Assembly: GCA_900073065.1 (NCBI GenBank) | Contig: FJOG01000104.1 | Coordinates: 36,678 to 53,580 of the forward strand | Reading direction: 5' to 3' | Source: Phialocephala subalpina | Taxonomy: Eukaryota > Ascomycota > Leotiomycetes > Helotiales > Mollisiaceae | Length of the DNA: 16,903 nt | In this document: piece by piece, positions 1 to 8,780 of the stretch | Layout of the letters: every line of letters begins with the position of its first letter | How positions within the stretch are numbered: position 1 is the stretch's first letter | The notes under the pieces: generated by a model | What the model was told of the DNA's origin: nothing | Database searches by the model: none | What the model saw: the letters and a program-made list of their open reading frames with translations, nothing else | Made by a program: the position numbers and the translations under genes

Positions 1-462
1 TTAAATTAATATTTAAAATAAAATACAATTATAAATAAATTAATTTTTTAATATTTTTAATTGAAAATTATTAAAAAAAATTTATTGAAAAATAATTATA
101 ATAATATTTTAAATAATACAAAAAGAAATATATTTATAATTTATTAAAAAACTTATAAAATTTTAAAAAAATATTATAAATATATAATTAAAATATTATT
201 ATTTAATAAATTTTTTAATAAATTTATTTATAAAATCAAAATTAATTATATAAAATTAAAAAATTAATAAAAAAATTAAATTAAAATAATAATAAAAATT
301 TATATATAAAGAAATTATTAATAAATATATTTATTTATATAAAAAATTATTTATAAAATTTTATATTTTTAATTAATATTATTATATATAAATTCGAAAT
401 TTAAAATTATATAATATATTTTTAAATCGAATTAATATATAAAATATATAAAAGTTTAATTT
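1..462. repeat. AT-rich, gene-free block (RIP-like)
   Basis: The first about 460 bases are almost entirely A and T, with only scattered G or C, and have no usable reading frame on either strand. Composition changes abruptly to normal near position 462. In filamentous ascomycetes such blocks are usually old transposons degraded by repeat-induced point mutation (C to T, mainly at CpA). That origin is inferred, because no transposon protein is still readable. A mitochondrial insertion is an alternative, but I see no mitochondrial gene. Confidence 0.7.
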
Positions 463-716
463 GAGCAGGGGGTTCCGAACCAATCAAAGAGCCAGGATTT
501 ACAATTCTTATATATCTGATAATAAACCTAGGCCCATGGATTGCGTCGCTATAAGGTTTCCTTAGTACCAAGGTTGCATGCGAGGTTTTAAGGCCTCTAT
601 TCTATCACTCCTCTCCATCACTCTAATCAATCAACCACTCTACCCAAAATCATCAGAATCATCATAAAACTTGATAAGAACATCGCCATTTATGATCTGA
701 ACCAATTGACGACAGG
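463..716. other. Intergenic region, likely promoter and 5' UTR of the SnoaL-like gene
   Basis: This 254-base stretch of normal composition separates the AT-rich block from the first gene. It holds a pyrimidine-rich run at about 595-645 (repeated CT/TC with CAATCAA), typical of fungal core promoters and leaders. No other gene is visible. Confidence 0.4.
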
Positions 717-1304
717 ATGGTGTCTTGCTTAAGATCCTTTTCATTTTCTAAACTGCACTGCAGATATACCCCCGCAATATCACAATTTGCAAACCCACAC
801 CAGGCGTTCACATCCTCGCGCCGCTTCCAATCTCGCAGCATGGCCAACACCACTTCCTCCGCCAGCATCTCTTCCGCTGAAATGAAACGTCTAGTAACCT
901 CCTTCTACAACGACATTTGGAATGTATTTTCCCTTGCTCCTGTGGAAACCCTGCTATCGCCTGACCTCGTTTTTCGAGGGACGTTGCACTCCTGCAACAC
1001 AGACCGCGAAGGTTTTAAGCGATACGTGCTTGAAGTGGGGGCTGCATTTCCAGACTTCTATCAGGAGATTAAGGAGATTGTCTGCGATGTCGATGGTGAG
1101 AGGTGTGTGGCGCTTATGAATTGGAGCGCGACGCACACGAGTGAGTTTAGAGGTGTGAAGCCCACGGGGAAGAAGTTCGAGTATCCCGGCTTTGCGACGT
1201 TTAAGATTCGGAATGGCAAAATCATAGAGGTTCGGGCGATTGGAGATACGTGGGGGATGTGGAAGGTGATTTTGGGGCTGGAGGACCGGGAGAAAGAGGA
1301 GTGA
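717..1304 (+). CDS. SnoaL-like polyketide cyclase / NTF2-fold protein
   Basis: This is a single-exon protein of 195 residues. Residues about 55-190 read as a SnoaL-like domain (NTF2 fold, ester cyclase/polyketide cyclase group). It has an N-terminal helix (MKRLVTSFYNDIW), the LLSPDLVFRGTL strand, the AAFPDFYQEI segment, MNWSATHTSEFRGVKPTGK, and the closing strand with Asp-Thr-Trp-Gly near VRAIGDTWGMW. Family members catalyse ring closure in polyketide pathways or are of unknown function, so the substrate cannot be given. The first about 41 residues are rich in Ser, Arg and Phe with almost no acidic residues (ending RRFQSRS) and could be a mitochondrial presequence. A second in-frame ATG at 840 gives a 154-residue cytosolic form that covers the whole domain. 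The stop is TGA at 1302-1304. The next gene on the same strand is a bZIP regulator. Domain call fairly sure; start uncertain. Confidence 0.8.
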   Translation: MVSCLRSFSFSKLHCRYTPAISQFANPHQAFTSSRRFQSRSMANTTSSASISSAEMKRLVTSFYNDIWNVFSLAPVETLLSPDLVFRGTLHSCNTDREGFKRYVLEVGAAFPDFYQEIKEIVCDVDGERCVALMNWSATHTSEFRGVKPTGKKFEYPGFATFKIRNGKIIEVRAIGDTWGMWKVILGLEDREKEE

Positions 1305-1502
1305 GATTTCGATAGATCACATAGACGTTCCTGGCAAGCCTATAGCGCGGGCCTGCGGTGTTAGACATATGGGGGTGCGGCTATAGGCGGACTTAACGTA
1401 TTGGGAGCCTAAGGCTTGAAGGTCGCTGACAAATCATCTCGCCCAAAATGATCCCGCGACGCGATTTGCATCAACTTCCACTGTAAATTTGACCTACAAC
1501 CT

Positions 1503-2742
1503 ATGCGCGAACTATTCCCCTTGAGTCCATTCCACTCTTCTAGTGGTCTCTCTCAACTATTAGCAAGTGCAAGCCTAGGACTTCGTAGTCCCGTAATGGA
1601 GCCACAAGACCAGCCGTCAGGTTCGACACCGACGCGTCGGGCTCGGAATGCCGCTTCGCAGCGACTTTACCGTAAGCTACTTACCCCACTTGTCAATTCG
1701 CAATTTATGGCCATCTTCTTCTTACCGCAAAACTGTAGGGGCAAAACAAAAAGCGAGGCTTGAACGGCTCCAAAGACTGGCCGTCGAAGCTGTGAACCCA
1801 TTGAGGCCTTCTACGGCGCTTGCTCCCGCTTCCTTGGGGCTTGCCCAACAGCCGCGATCGCTCCTGGGATCGCATATTACCATTGCCGGACCTTCTTCCG
1901 GGAATCTTCCTAGCCTTGGACTTTCTAGCTACGATGTCCGATTCGCTTTAACCAATTGTAGCGAAGAAGAACGGAAGGTGGTGCGCTGGATCATTGTGAA
2001 TGAGCGCTTTTGTATACGCGACCTGATTAAATTCGGTCTCATCCAATCAGGCCACGCAATGGACCTCCAAATTTTTGAGAGCGCCGAAGACATATCGGCG
2101 AGATCCTGGCTCGAGAAGGTCAAGTCAGCGGTAGGGAACGTTGATCTAAAGGCCGTGGCCACTACTGGTATCCGACTGTTGGCCCGCTTGAATGTGCCGT
2201 GGGACCAGATCAATAGCGACAGTGCTGCAGAGATAAGGTCAATGAGTGACATTATAGGATCCAACTTGCACTCAAACCGAATCTTGCTCTCTAGAGAATC
2301 TCTGGCAGCGGCCATGTTTGCCAATGCATCGCACCTGCACATCCCCATCGACGATGTTGTCGGAGCTGACGCCGAGTACCCAACCAGCCAGCAAGATGAC
2401 GCCCACCGAGATCTCGTCCCCACCGCGAACCAGATAACCATACCGCATCACCCTTGTTGGGACACGCTTCCATGGGCGGTGTTCCGTTCCAACATCTGCT
2501 TTGCGGTATCCCAGGACCCCCCGCTCATCGACGACGAGGAGTTATGCCTCGATATCATGAACGAAGGTATCCGGTGCTGGGGCTCTTCGAAACGATCGCT
2601 CGCCGGCCGGGGCGATGGGGTCCCGTGGGATGCGCGGAGCTGGGAGGCAGCACCATGGTTCTTGGAAAAGTGGGAGCCACTCACTGGTGGGGAAAACTCT
2701 GACATGTGGACAAATAGTGCCTGGTGGCGATCTATTCGGTAA
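1503..2742 (+). CDS. bZIP transcription factor with DUF3425 domain
   Basis: Two exons, 1503-1671 and 1739-2742; the 67-nt intron has donor GTAAGC and acceptor TAG, phase 1. Splicing rebuilds a bZIP basic region, RRARNAASQRLYRAKQKARL, with the expected Asn, Gln-Arg and Tyr-Arg pattern. Unspliced, this region is broken. The first ATG gives 390 residues; an ATG at 1596 gives 359 and puts the basic region about 12 residues from the N-terminus, as is common in this family. The C-terminal half is a DUF3425 domain: VRFALTNCSEEE, IPHHPCWDTLPWAVFRSNI, a CWGS motif, WDARSWEAAPWFLEKW and the closing TNSAWWRSIR. Such proteins are nuclear regulators, often linked to secondary metabolism or stress. The zipper is short, about two heptads before Asn-Pro. 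It lies between a SnoaL-like gene and a convergent SDR gene whose stop is 141 bases away. Confidence 0.86.
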
Positions 2743-2883
2743 TGTGGCAATAATTAATATATTAGTGAGGCATGGTACCCATTTCGAAGCATAACAGTTC
2801 TCATCCACGTCCACCAGCACGACCATTAGGCAATTTAGGCACACCAAAGCACATAGTATAAAAGAAAGGTGGAATTCGGCAGA

Positions 2884-4144
2884 TCAACGATAATGTTCAA
2901 TCTGTTTCTCCGTCCATTCCCAATATTTCTGTCCCAAATCTTTGTCCAATATGTCCTTTCCCGGGTTGATCAACCGGCCGGGAGGCGCAACTGAGCCACC
3001 AGGTCAGCCAGGCTCGGAGATTTCCACTCTAGTGTCGGATTTGACTCACCAAAGACGCCATTATTCTCCTTCGTAATGCTCGGGTGTAGACCTGCAAAAA
3101 GTAGTGTGTATGCGCCGAATTTAGGTTCGGACAGGACCATATTCTAGGCGTCCTGGTTAGAGCAAAAAAGTCTGCTCAGTGACCCCCGCCGGAATCTGTA
3201 TCTAATCGTGACAAGGCATGAACGCCGGGATTGGGTGAAACTTACGATTAGGAAGGCTTGATATGCCGGTGTTGATCGCTGAAGGCCTGTCTTCAGCCAC
3301 CCGGGGTCAACAGCCTGTCGACGTCAAAAAGTGGTTGGATTAACTCTCTGAGATGCAATACGAATGACAGACGGGTAGCAAAGTTGAATGGACTGCAAAC
3401 TTACAGTATGAAGTATCCCAATGTTGGCCTTGTCACTCCTTCGTGCGTACTCAACGCAATGTAGGATGTTGCCCGCCTTACTTCGACCATACTTGGTCCA
3501 TATGCCCTCTTCACGCTTATAGTCCATGTTATTGAAGTCAATGATGGGGTTTGGAAGCCCTAGGTACCCCGCGCTGGATGATGTCCAGACTACACGGGCT
3601 TCTCCCATCCGAGCGGTCGCGAGTAGAACTGGTTGCAGCAGTTCCGTGAATAGGAACGGCGCGATGTTATTTGTGCCAACCTGCAGCTCGTAACCCTGCA
3701 CAGTGTTGGAACCCTGCGGCGGTACCATTACACCAGCATTATTCCAAAGGACGTCTAACCGGGATTCCTTGGCGAGAAATTCCTTCGCAGAGGCCTTAAT
3801 AGTAGTCAGATCGCTAAGGTCAAGTTTGAGAAACACAAGCTCGCCGGCGGAGGCAGGATGTAAAGCCTTGATCTCGTTGATGGTCTTCTGTGCTTTAGCC
3901 TCGGATCGTGCCGCAATGTAGACCTTTGCGTCCTTGGCGTAGAGCATGGCCCCAAGGCTCTGGCCCAGGCCCCCATTGCCTCCGGTTATGAGAAATACCT
4001 GCAAGGAATGTTTAAACACGCGAGCCAAGTAGGCAGCTGAGGATGCAATGTACTTACTTTGCCGCGCTGAGAAGGCAAATTGCTGTCGGTGAAGGTGGGT
4101 TTCGAAGGGAACATGGATTTATAGAGTGATTTGACGGTAGCCAT
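2884..4144 (-). CDS. Short-chain dehydrogenase/reductase (SDR), intact, five exons
   Basis: Exons on the minus strand: 4144-4058, 3998-3405, 3314-3246, 3143-3050 and 2990-2884. Introns are 59, 90, 102 and 59 nt with donors GTAAGT, GTAAGT, GTAAGT and GTGAGT. The spliced protein has 316 residues, normal for this fungal retinol-dehydrogenase-like group. The Rossmann NAD(P) motif TGGNGGLG is at residues 34-41, NNAG at 115-118, the catalytic Ser in TSSSAG around 169-171, and YGRSK with Tyr199 and Lys203. After splicing the chain continues with AVDPGWLKTGLQR, then FGAYTLLFAGL, ENNGV and a closing KYWEWTEKQIEHYR, all usual for the subfamily. The enzyme should oxidise or reduce a carbonyl/alcohol; the substrate is unknown. 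The start ATG at 4144 precedes the typical N-terminus MATVKSLYKSMFPSKP. All catalytic residues are present, unlike the SDR remnant at 8781-9783. Confidence 0.92.
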
Positions 4145-4387
4145 TTGAAATTGGGTGGGAGCAAAAGCACAGGGAAAGTTTTTTTTGTTGCTGTGACTTA
4201 CACGAAGCATTCGATCACTTATTTATGTGTCAAATTTCAATGCTTCAATGCAGTTAGGCTTAATTAATCAAACGGCAGGGCTGCATGCAAACAACGTGAG
4301 CTGCAGTCTTGGCGCTCGCTAAGATTGTCTCTGGGTGGATATTCTCTTCTATCTTTAGCCTCAAAACAGTACTCCTTCGAGTCGACA

Positions 4388-5277
4388 TCAACCTTCTCTG
4401 TCGTAAGTAGTAGCTTGACGATACCCTCTTATCCGCGAGTAGTAGCCCAATATAGCGGCGTCCCGCATGTAGAGGATGCTTATGTTTGCCAGATATAACC
4501 GCCACGGCAATTCTGCAAATTGTTTACTTCCCTTCAAGGTTCCCTTGGCGCCGCTCTGATATTGGAGTTGGTATCTTGCCAGTTGCCCTTCCATGCTAGG
4601 GTCTAGGGGTTCAAGGGTCTCGAGCGTGCTTTCTGCTTTCTTATCCGAAGGCGACCCGCGCTTTGCCCAAAGACAGCGCCACAATTGAGTAAGTGCTTCT
4701 GGCCCAGCAATCCTGTTCCACTTGTCCACGATGTCGCGAGGAATCGTAGATAGCGTATCCGTCTCACTAGCCTGTTGCCCTTGATGTATTAAGGCAGCGG
4801 ATGCCAGTCGTTTTCGATCTTGCTTTGCTTGCTGTTGGGGGATAGTGTCGACTTGTGTCGGATTATTATAGGAGGAGGATTCTGCCAAGTTAAAGTTAGT
4901 TAGTTGTAAGCGCTGCAGAAACGGGGTAGCGGCTCATCGGCTGTGTGCTCACCAAAGTCGAGGGACTTGGCCTCCAGATGTTTACTGGCGACCCGGGGAA
5001 GGCTAAGAGAAGACTGATCATCTTTCCCAGTCTGCTCCACGCATTCATCCGCAAACCCCTGCAATGAGTTATCTAAGTGTTCGTTGTTGGCAATAAATGG
5101 TTCAATTGTGCCGTCTGCGACCGTAGAGCTAGCCGGTACCATCAAGCGCCGAGGTGTTTCTTTCGTTTCAGGGCTGTTGGGCAGTTGTATATCGAGACTT
5201 AGTAGGAAATCATCTATGTCTGTGAGTTCATTTGTGGTAAGGCTTGACACAAGGAGTCCGAACACCAAATTGAGCAT
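4388..5277 (-). CDS. Hypothetical protein, two exons
   Basis: I do not recognise this protein. Two open frames join across a good 71-nt intron at 4952-4882 (donor GTGAGC, branch-like CTAAC repeats, acceptor CAG, phase 1), giving exons 5277-4953 and 4881-4388 and 272 residues. The first about 140 residues are polar and low in hydrophobic content apart from the start (MLNLVFGLLV) and a short acidic stretch DIDDFLLSLDIQL. A Gln/Lys/Arg-rich piece follows (QQQAKQDRKR). The better-folded looking part is near residues 155-250: IPRDIVDKWNRIAGPEALTQLWRCLW and ARYQLQYQSGAKGTLKG. The start is uncertain: 15 nt further upstream there is only an in-frame GTG, and an upstream exon cannot be excluded. It sits between the SDR and ARP2 on the same strand. 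It might be a lineage-specific gene or the remains of a longer one. Confidence 0.5.
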
Positions 5278-5582
5278 AAATTCATGTCGCACGGTAGAAT
5301 ATCTGGTTTGAGGTTGTAGATCCTTGTTCTAGAATCTCCCAGACTTGGCTGTGACATTTGGAGACTTCCTTTTCTTCAGATTCAAGGCATAGGCAATTAC
5401 AAATTCCAACAACAGATAACGCAGTGCCCCAAACAACTCAAGCAATGTTCGATATCCAGTTAGTAACTTTCAAAAGAAGAATCTCTATTTTTGACCCACT
5501 TTGATCCAGTAAGAAAGTATGCATAAAACTAACCAACTCCAAAGAAAGCATTTCATTTTGATTCTACCCACAATGCACAAAC
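5278..5582. other. Intergenic: ARP2 3' end and upstream region of the hypothetical gene
   Basis: This 305-base spacer lies between two minus-strand genes. It contains an ATG at about 5358 (minus) opening a short frame that begins MSQPSLGDSRTRIYN, which could be an upstream exon of the hypothetical gene, but no convincing splice donor joins it. Otherwise I see only untranslated sequence. Confidence 0.3.
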
Positions 5583-6917
5583 CTATCTAGGACCCAACTT
5601 GTCGAGGATCTTGACTCCCTGTTCCTCCCATTCCTGCTTGCTAATCCACATATTCTCCTTATCCGCCATGATGTTCGCCAGTACCGCACCACCAAGGAAA
5701 ACCATGTGTCTCCTCCTTGGCGGATCTTCGATCCTCACCTTGAACTTGCCCAAACGTTCCGGATTTCCATTCAGGACTCTTGTCAACCACAATTGCTTCA
5801 ATTCCTTCTCTAATCGAGAGGGGAGACCCGGGTACATGCTGGAACCGCCGGAGAGGACAATGGCTTTGAAGAGGGAGGAGCGAACATCGACGGGAGCGGC
5901 TTGGATGGTGTTGAAGAGGAATTCGGCGATGCCTGGTTGTTCGACGTCAACGAGGTGGGGTTGGAAGAGGCATTCTGGGGCTTCGAAACGTTCGCTGCCT
6001 ACGCGAATGACGCGGCCATCTGGAAGTGTGTAGCTCTCTACCAAAACTGTTGTATCCTCGCTCAATCTCTGATCCAGCTCGAGATCGTATGAAACATAGC
6101 AGAGCTTCTCCTTGATCTGGCGGACGGTCTCGAAATCAGCCGTTCGGTTCAAGGCGTATCCGCGTCGGAGGAGAAGGGCAATTAGGTTGCGGGTTACATC
6201 TCGTCCTGCAACATCCAATCTGCGAGTAAGATGGTTGAGGACGACTGATTCGTAGACGGGCACAATGTGTGTAACTCCATCTCCGGAATCAACGACCACT
6301 CCAGAGCTGAGACCTGTTCCAGTCAACGCCTGCCCAGAAACCTTGACGTAAATCACCTACCCTGCGCGTACAGCGCGAGCACAGCCTGAATAGCCACATA
6401 AACACCCCCAAAGTTGTATCGCTCAAACATGACCTCGCACATCTGCTCTCTATTCTTCAACGGATTCATAGGCGGCTCCGTAAGCAAGATCTTGCGCCCC
6501 GTGGTATCGACCTTCATCTTTTCGTAGAAAGTATAGTCCCACAGATGCTGCATATCATCCCATTTCTTCACGATACCGTTCTCCATTGGATAGGAAACCT
6601 GCAACATCGTTCGTGCTGCTGCTGCCTCGTCTCCGCACATGATGTCCTTGATGACGAGGCCATCGTTGCCCTTTTCTTCGGTTCGCAGGATGGGTCGTCC
6701 GACTATAGATGGGTATTGGAATTCGGGGAAGTTCTGGGAGAGGGAGTATCAGTCTCGTCGATTGCTTGTGAGTGCTGGGGAGTGTAGGCGCATACCTGTG
6801 CAGCATAGCCAACCTTGAGGAAACCGGTTCCTCCGTCCAGAACTATGGGATTAGCATTAGTAGAAGCTTGCGAAAATTGGATGCTGCTAATATACCTATG
6901 GGAGGTTCTGCCGCCAT
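5583..6917 (-). CDS. ARP2: Actin-related protein 2 (Arp2/3 complex subunit)
   Basis: Four exons on the minus strand: 6917-6896 (only 22 nt), 6842-6796, 6733-6361 and 6313-5583. Introns are 53, 62 and 47 nt. The spliced protein is 390 residues, against 391 in budding yeast. It begins [22 protein letters not shown], where the actin-type phosphate-1 loop is rebuilt only by splicing. It continues with [52 protein letters not shown], the phosphate-2 loop [16 protein letters not shown], the adenosine-site [19 protein letters not shown] and a closing KEEWEEQG-like segment ([21 protein letters not shown]). Arp2 binds ATP and, with Arp3, forms the first two subunits of a branch actin filament at cortical patches and endocytic sites. 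It shares a 307-base divergent promoter with the racemase gene. No defects are seen. Confidence 0.97.
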
Positions 6918-7224
6918 TGTTAGATAATGCGATGTGGTGAAAGAGAGGAGTATCTGCGAATACGGTGTTGAAGTCGAGGTTGGTGGGGTGTGAGGTGGAA
7001 CTAGTCGAGGTGACGTTGGTGGACCAGTCGGGCAACCGTAGCGAGTCCTTCCTTCCCCGCCGTGAGGCTACGACTTTAGCCTCACAATTGCTGTTTTGGG
7101 ACGTTTTTGCAGCAAACTTCTTCATCAACAAACAACGATTTTTGGATGATTGCCACAGACCTCGAATTCATTTCAGTTGTTATACCAAACAGACATTGCG
7201 AGCACAGTTCGAAACCAAGTCATC
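6918..7224. promoter_or_regulatory. Divergent promoter between ARP2 and the racemase gene
   Basis: The two start codons face away from each other across 307 bases, so both promoters must lie here. The region is of normal composition. I see no clear TATA box or named operator. Confidence 0.5.
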
Positions 7225-8631
7225 ATGGCATCTCAGCACAGGATCCTAGTCATCAATCCAAACTCCTCCCACGAGATCACCGAAAACCTGAGGCCATTGA
7301 TCACTCAATTCCCAACAAAGATGGAGATCCATACATACACAGCGCCGAGCGCCGCCCCGAAAAGTATCAACAACGAAAAGGACGCCGAGGTCTCCGCAAA
7401 GATCGTCCTTGCTCATATCCTCCTTTTACGAGATGCTAATAAATACGACGGATACTTGGTCGCTTGCTACAGTCTTCACCCTCTTGTGGACATGCTCAGG
7501 GAATCGTTACCAGCCAACATTTTCGTCCTGGGAATCTTCGAAGCTAGCATCTCGACTGCCTTGGCTTTGACACCCATCAGGAACCCTTGGATGACTCCAA
7601 AAGTCGTAACCAAGTCGAAGTTTGGTATCGTCAGTACAGGGTAAGCCCACCTTCTCAGGAATATTGCTCCTTCCCCTTTGTTTCAAGAGTCCTAAACCCC
7701 TGAGGCTCCTGGGACATTCTTCTCTCCTCGTTGAACTGCTTGAAAACAAGAGTCCTAACACCGAGATCTTGGGTGTAGGTCAGCTTGGGAGAAGATCCTT
7801 GGGGACAGCTTGTTAGTTATGCTTGGCCACGGCATAACAAGACAGCAACAACGAAAAATAACAAACATCCCGAAAGCGGTCGCCAAAATCTTAGAGGAGG
7901 TCACCAGCAACCCCACAGGACGATTCAAAAAGGTGGAGACGACGGGACTTAATGCTGATGAGCTTCATGAAGCACCAAGAGAGGTCGTAGTCCAAAGGAT
8001 GAAGGAAGCGACGAAGAGACTTGTTAGAATCAACAATGTCACGAGTACCGATGTCAATGAAACTGATACGGAGGGAACCGATGACAACGGCAACGACGCC
8101 ACTGAGGTCGACGAAAGCGTGCCCAAGGCTACCGCGGCCAATGTTGTTGCCGATGCTAATGGCAACGATGCTACTGAGGTCAACGAAAACGCACCGAAGT
8201 CTACCTGGGCCAAGATCGTTGCCGGCGACGATGCCTCCGGCAAGGAGAACGTAGGTACCAGCCGACCCACCAGCCCAAAAGGTCTTTCGGGTCGTGCAAA
8301 GAATGTAGCTATCCCTCAGCCCGCCGTTCCCGTACAAAATCTTCCAATTCGAACCGAGAACGCAGCTATTCCCCAACTCGCGGGAGCACCAAAATCTCCA
8401 GTGGCAATTCGTCCGAAGATCGACAAAAATGATTTCGTTCCCACCGATATCAAGGTCATCTGTCTAGGCTGTGCCGGGATGTCAGGTCTCGAGGAAATTG
8501 TTCGAGAAGCCTTGGTCGAGGAGCTGGGAGAGAAGCAAGCGAAGGATATATATATACTGGACCCGGTTAGGGTGGGCATTGGTATGCTGGAGCATATGAT
8601 TCGAAGTGTGGAGCCGAGCGCTAGGTTGTAA
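7225..8631 (+). CDS. Asp/Glu/hydantoin racemase family protein (Dcg1-like) with long insertion
   Basis: Two exons, 7225-7640 and 7779-8631, with a 138-nt intron (donor GTAAGC, CTAAC branch-like site, acceptor TAG, phase 2) give 422 residues. The N-terminal half has RILVINPNSSHEIT at residues 6-19, typical of this family, and the first catalytic-type cysteine in ACYSLHPL (Cys81). FGIVSTG, ending at 139, crosses the splice site and continues SAWEKIL. KKVETTGLNADELHEAP follows. The second cysteine is in ICLGCAGMSGLEEIVREA (Cys370). Two-cysteine racemases of this group act without a cofactor; yeast Dcg1 is linked to allantoin/nitrogen use, and the fungal substrate is unknown. Relatives are about 240-250 residues. 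Here about 140 residues (roughly 222-360), polar and repetitive, are inserted before the second cysteine motif, in frame with no stop or splice boundary around them. Family call sure; activity unproven. Confidence 0.87.
8086..8157 (+). repeat. 72-bp in-frame tandem repeat, copy 1 (racemase insertion)
   Basis: Codes for 24 residues starting NGNDATEVDESVPKATAANV. It is followed immediately by a diverged second copy in the same frame. Confidence 0.8.
8158..8229 (+). repeat. 72-bp in-frame tandem repeat, copy 2 (racemase insertion)
   Basis: Codes for 24 residues starting NGNDATEVNENAPKSTWAKI. The first eight residues are identical to copy 1 and later positions have diverged, so the duplication is not very recent. 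Confidence 0.8.
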
Positions 8632-8780
8632 TACTAGGTGGGTGCAGAGAGCTAAGATCATTATGGTGGAGCATAAGCTATGGAGTTTGCTGGGGATTGA
8701 GTAGATGATATTGTTATGCCTGAATGTTTGCCAGGCTGAGTAGAGACGAGGTTATGATTGGAGCATGCTGTATGATACCA

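Noticed and set aside
470..500. GGTTCCGAACC resembling the T-arm of a tRNA
   Set aside because: No acceptor stem, anticodon arm or D-arm can be placed around it.
1648..1738. A start codon at 1648 for the DUF3425 protein, without splicing
   Set aside because: It lies inside the frame-shifted copy of the basic region; splicing at 1672-1738 gives a proper bZIP motif instead.
3324..3404. Continuation of the SDR exon to a stop at 3324
   Set aside because: A GTAAGT donor after residue 227 and the recovered DPGWLKTGLQ segment downstream show that this is intron sequence.
4260..4505. Minus-strand frame overlapping the end of the hypothetical gene
   Set aside because: It starts with GTG, not ATG, overlaps the better-supported frame, and has no recognisable motif.
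7891..8376. Long minus-strand frames opposite the racemase insertion
   Set aside because: They are mirror frames of the repetitive coding sequence, and the plus-strand protein is supported by family motifs on both sides.
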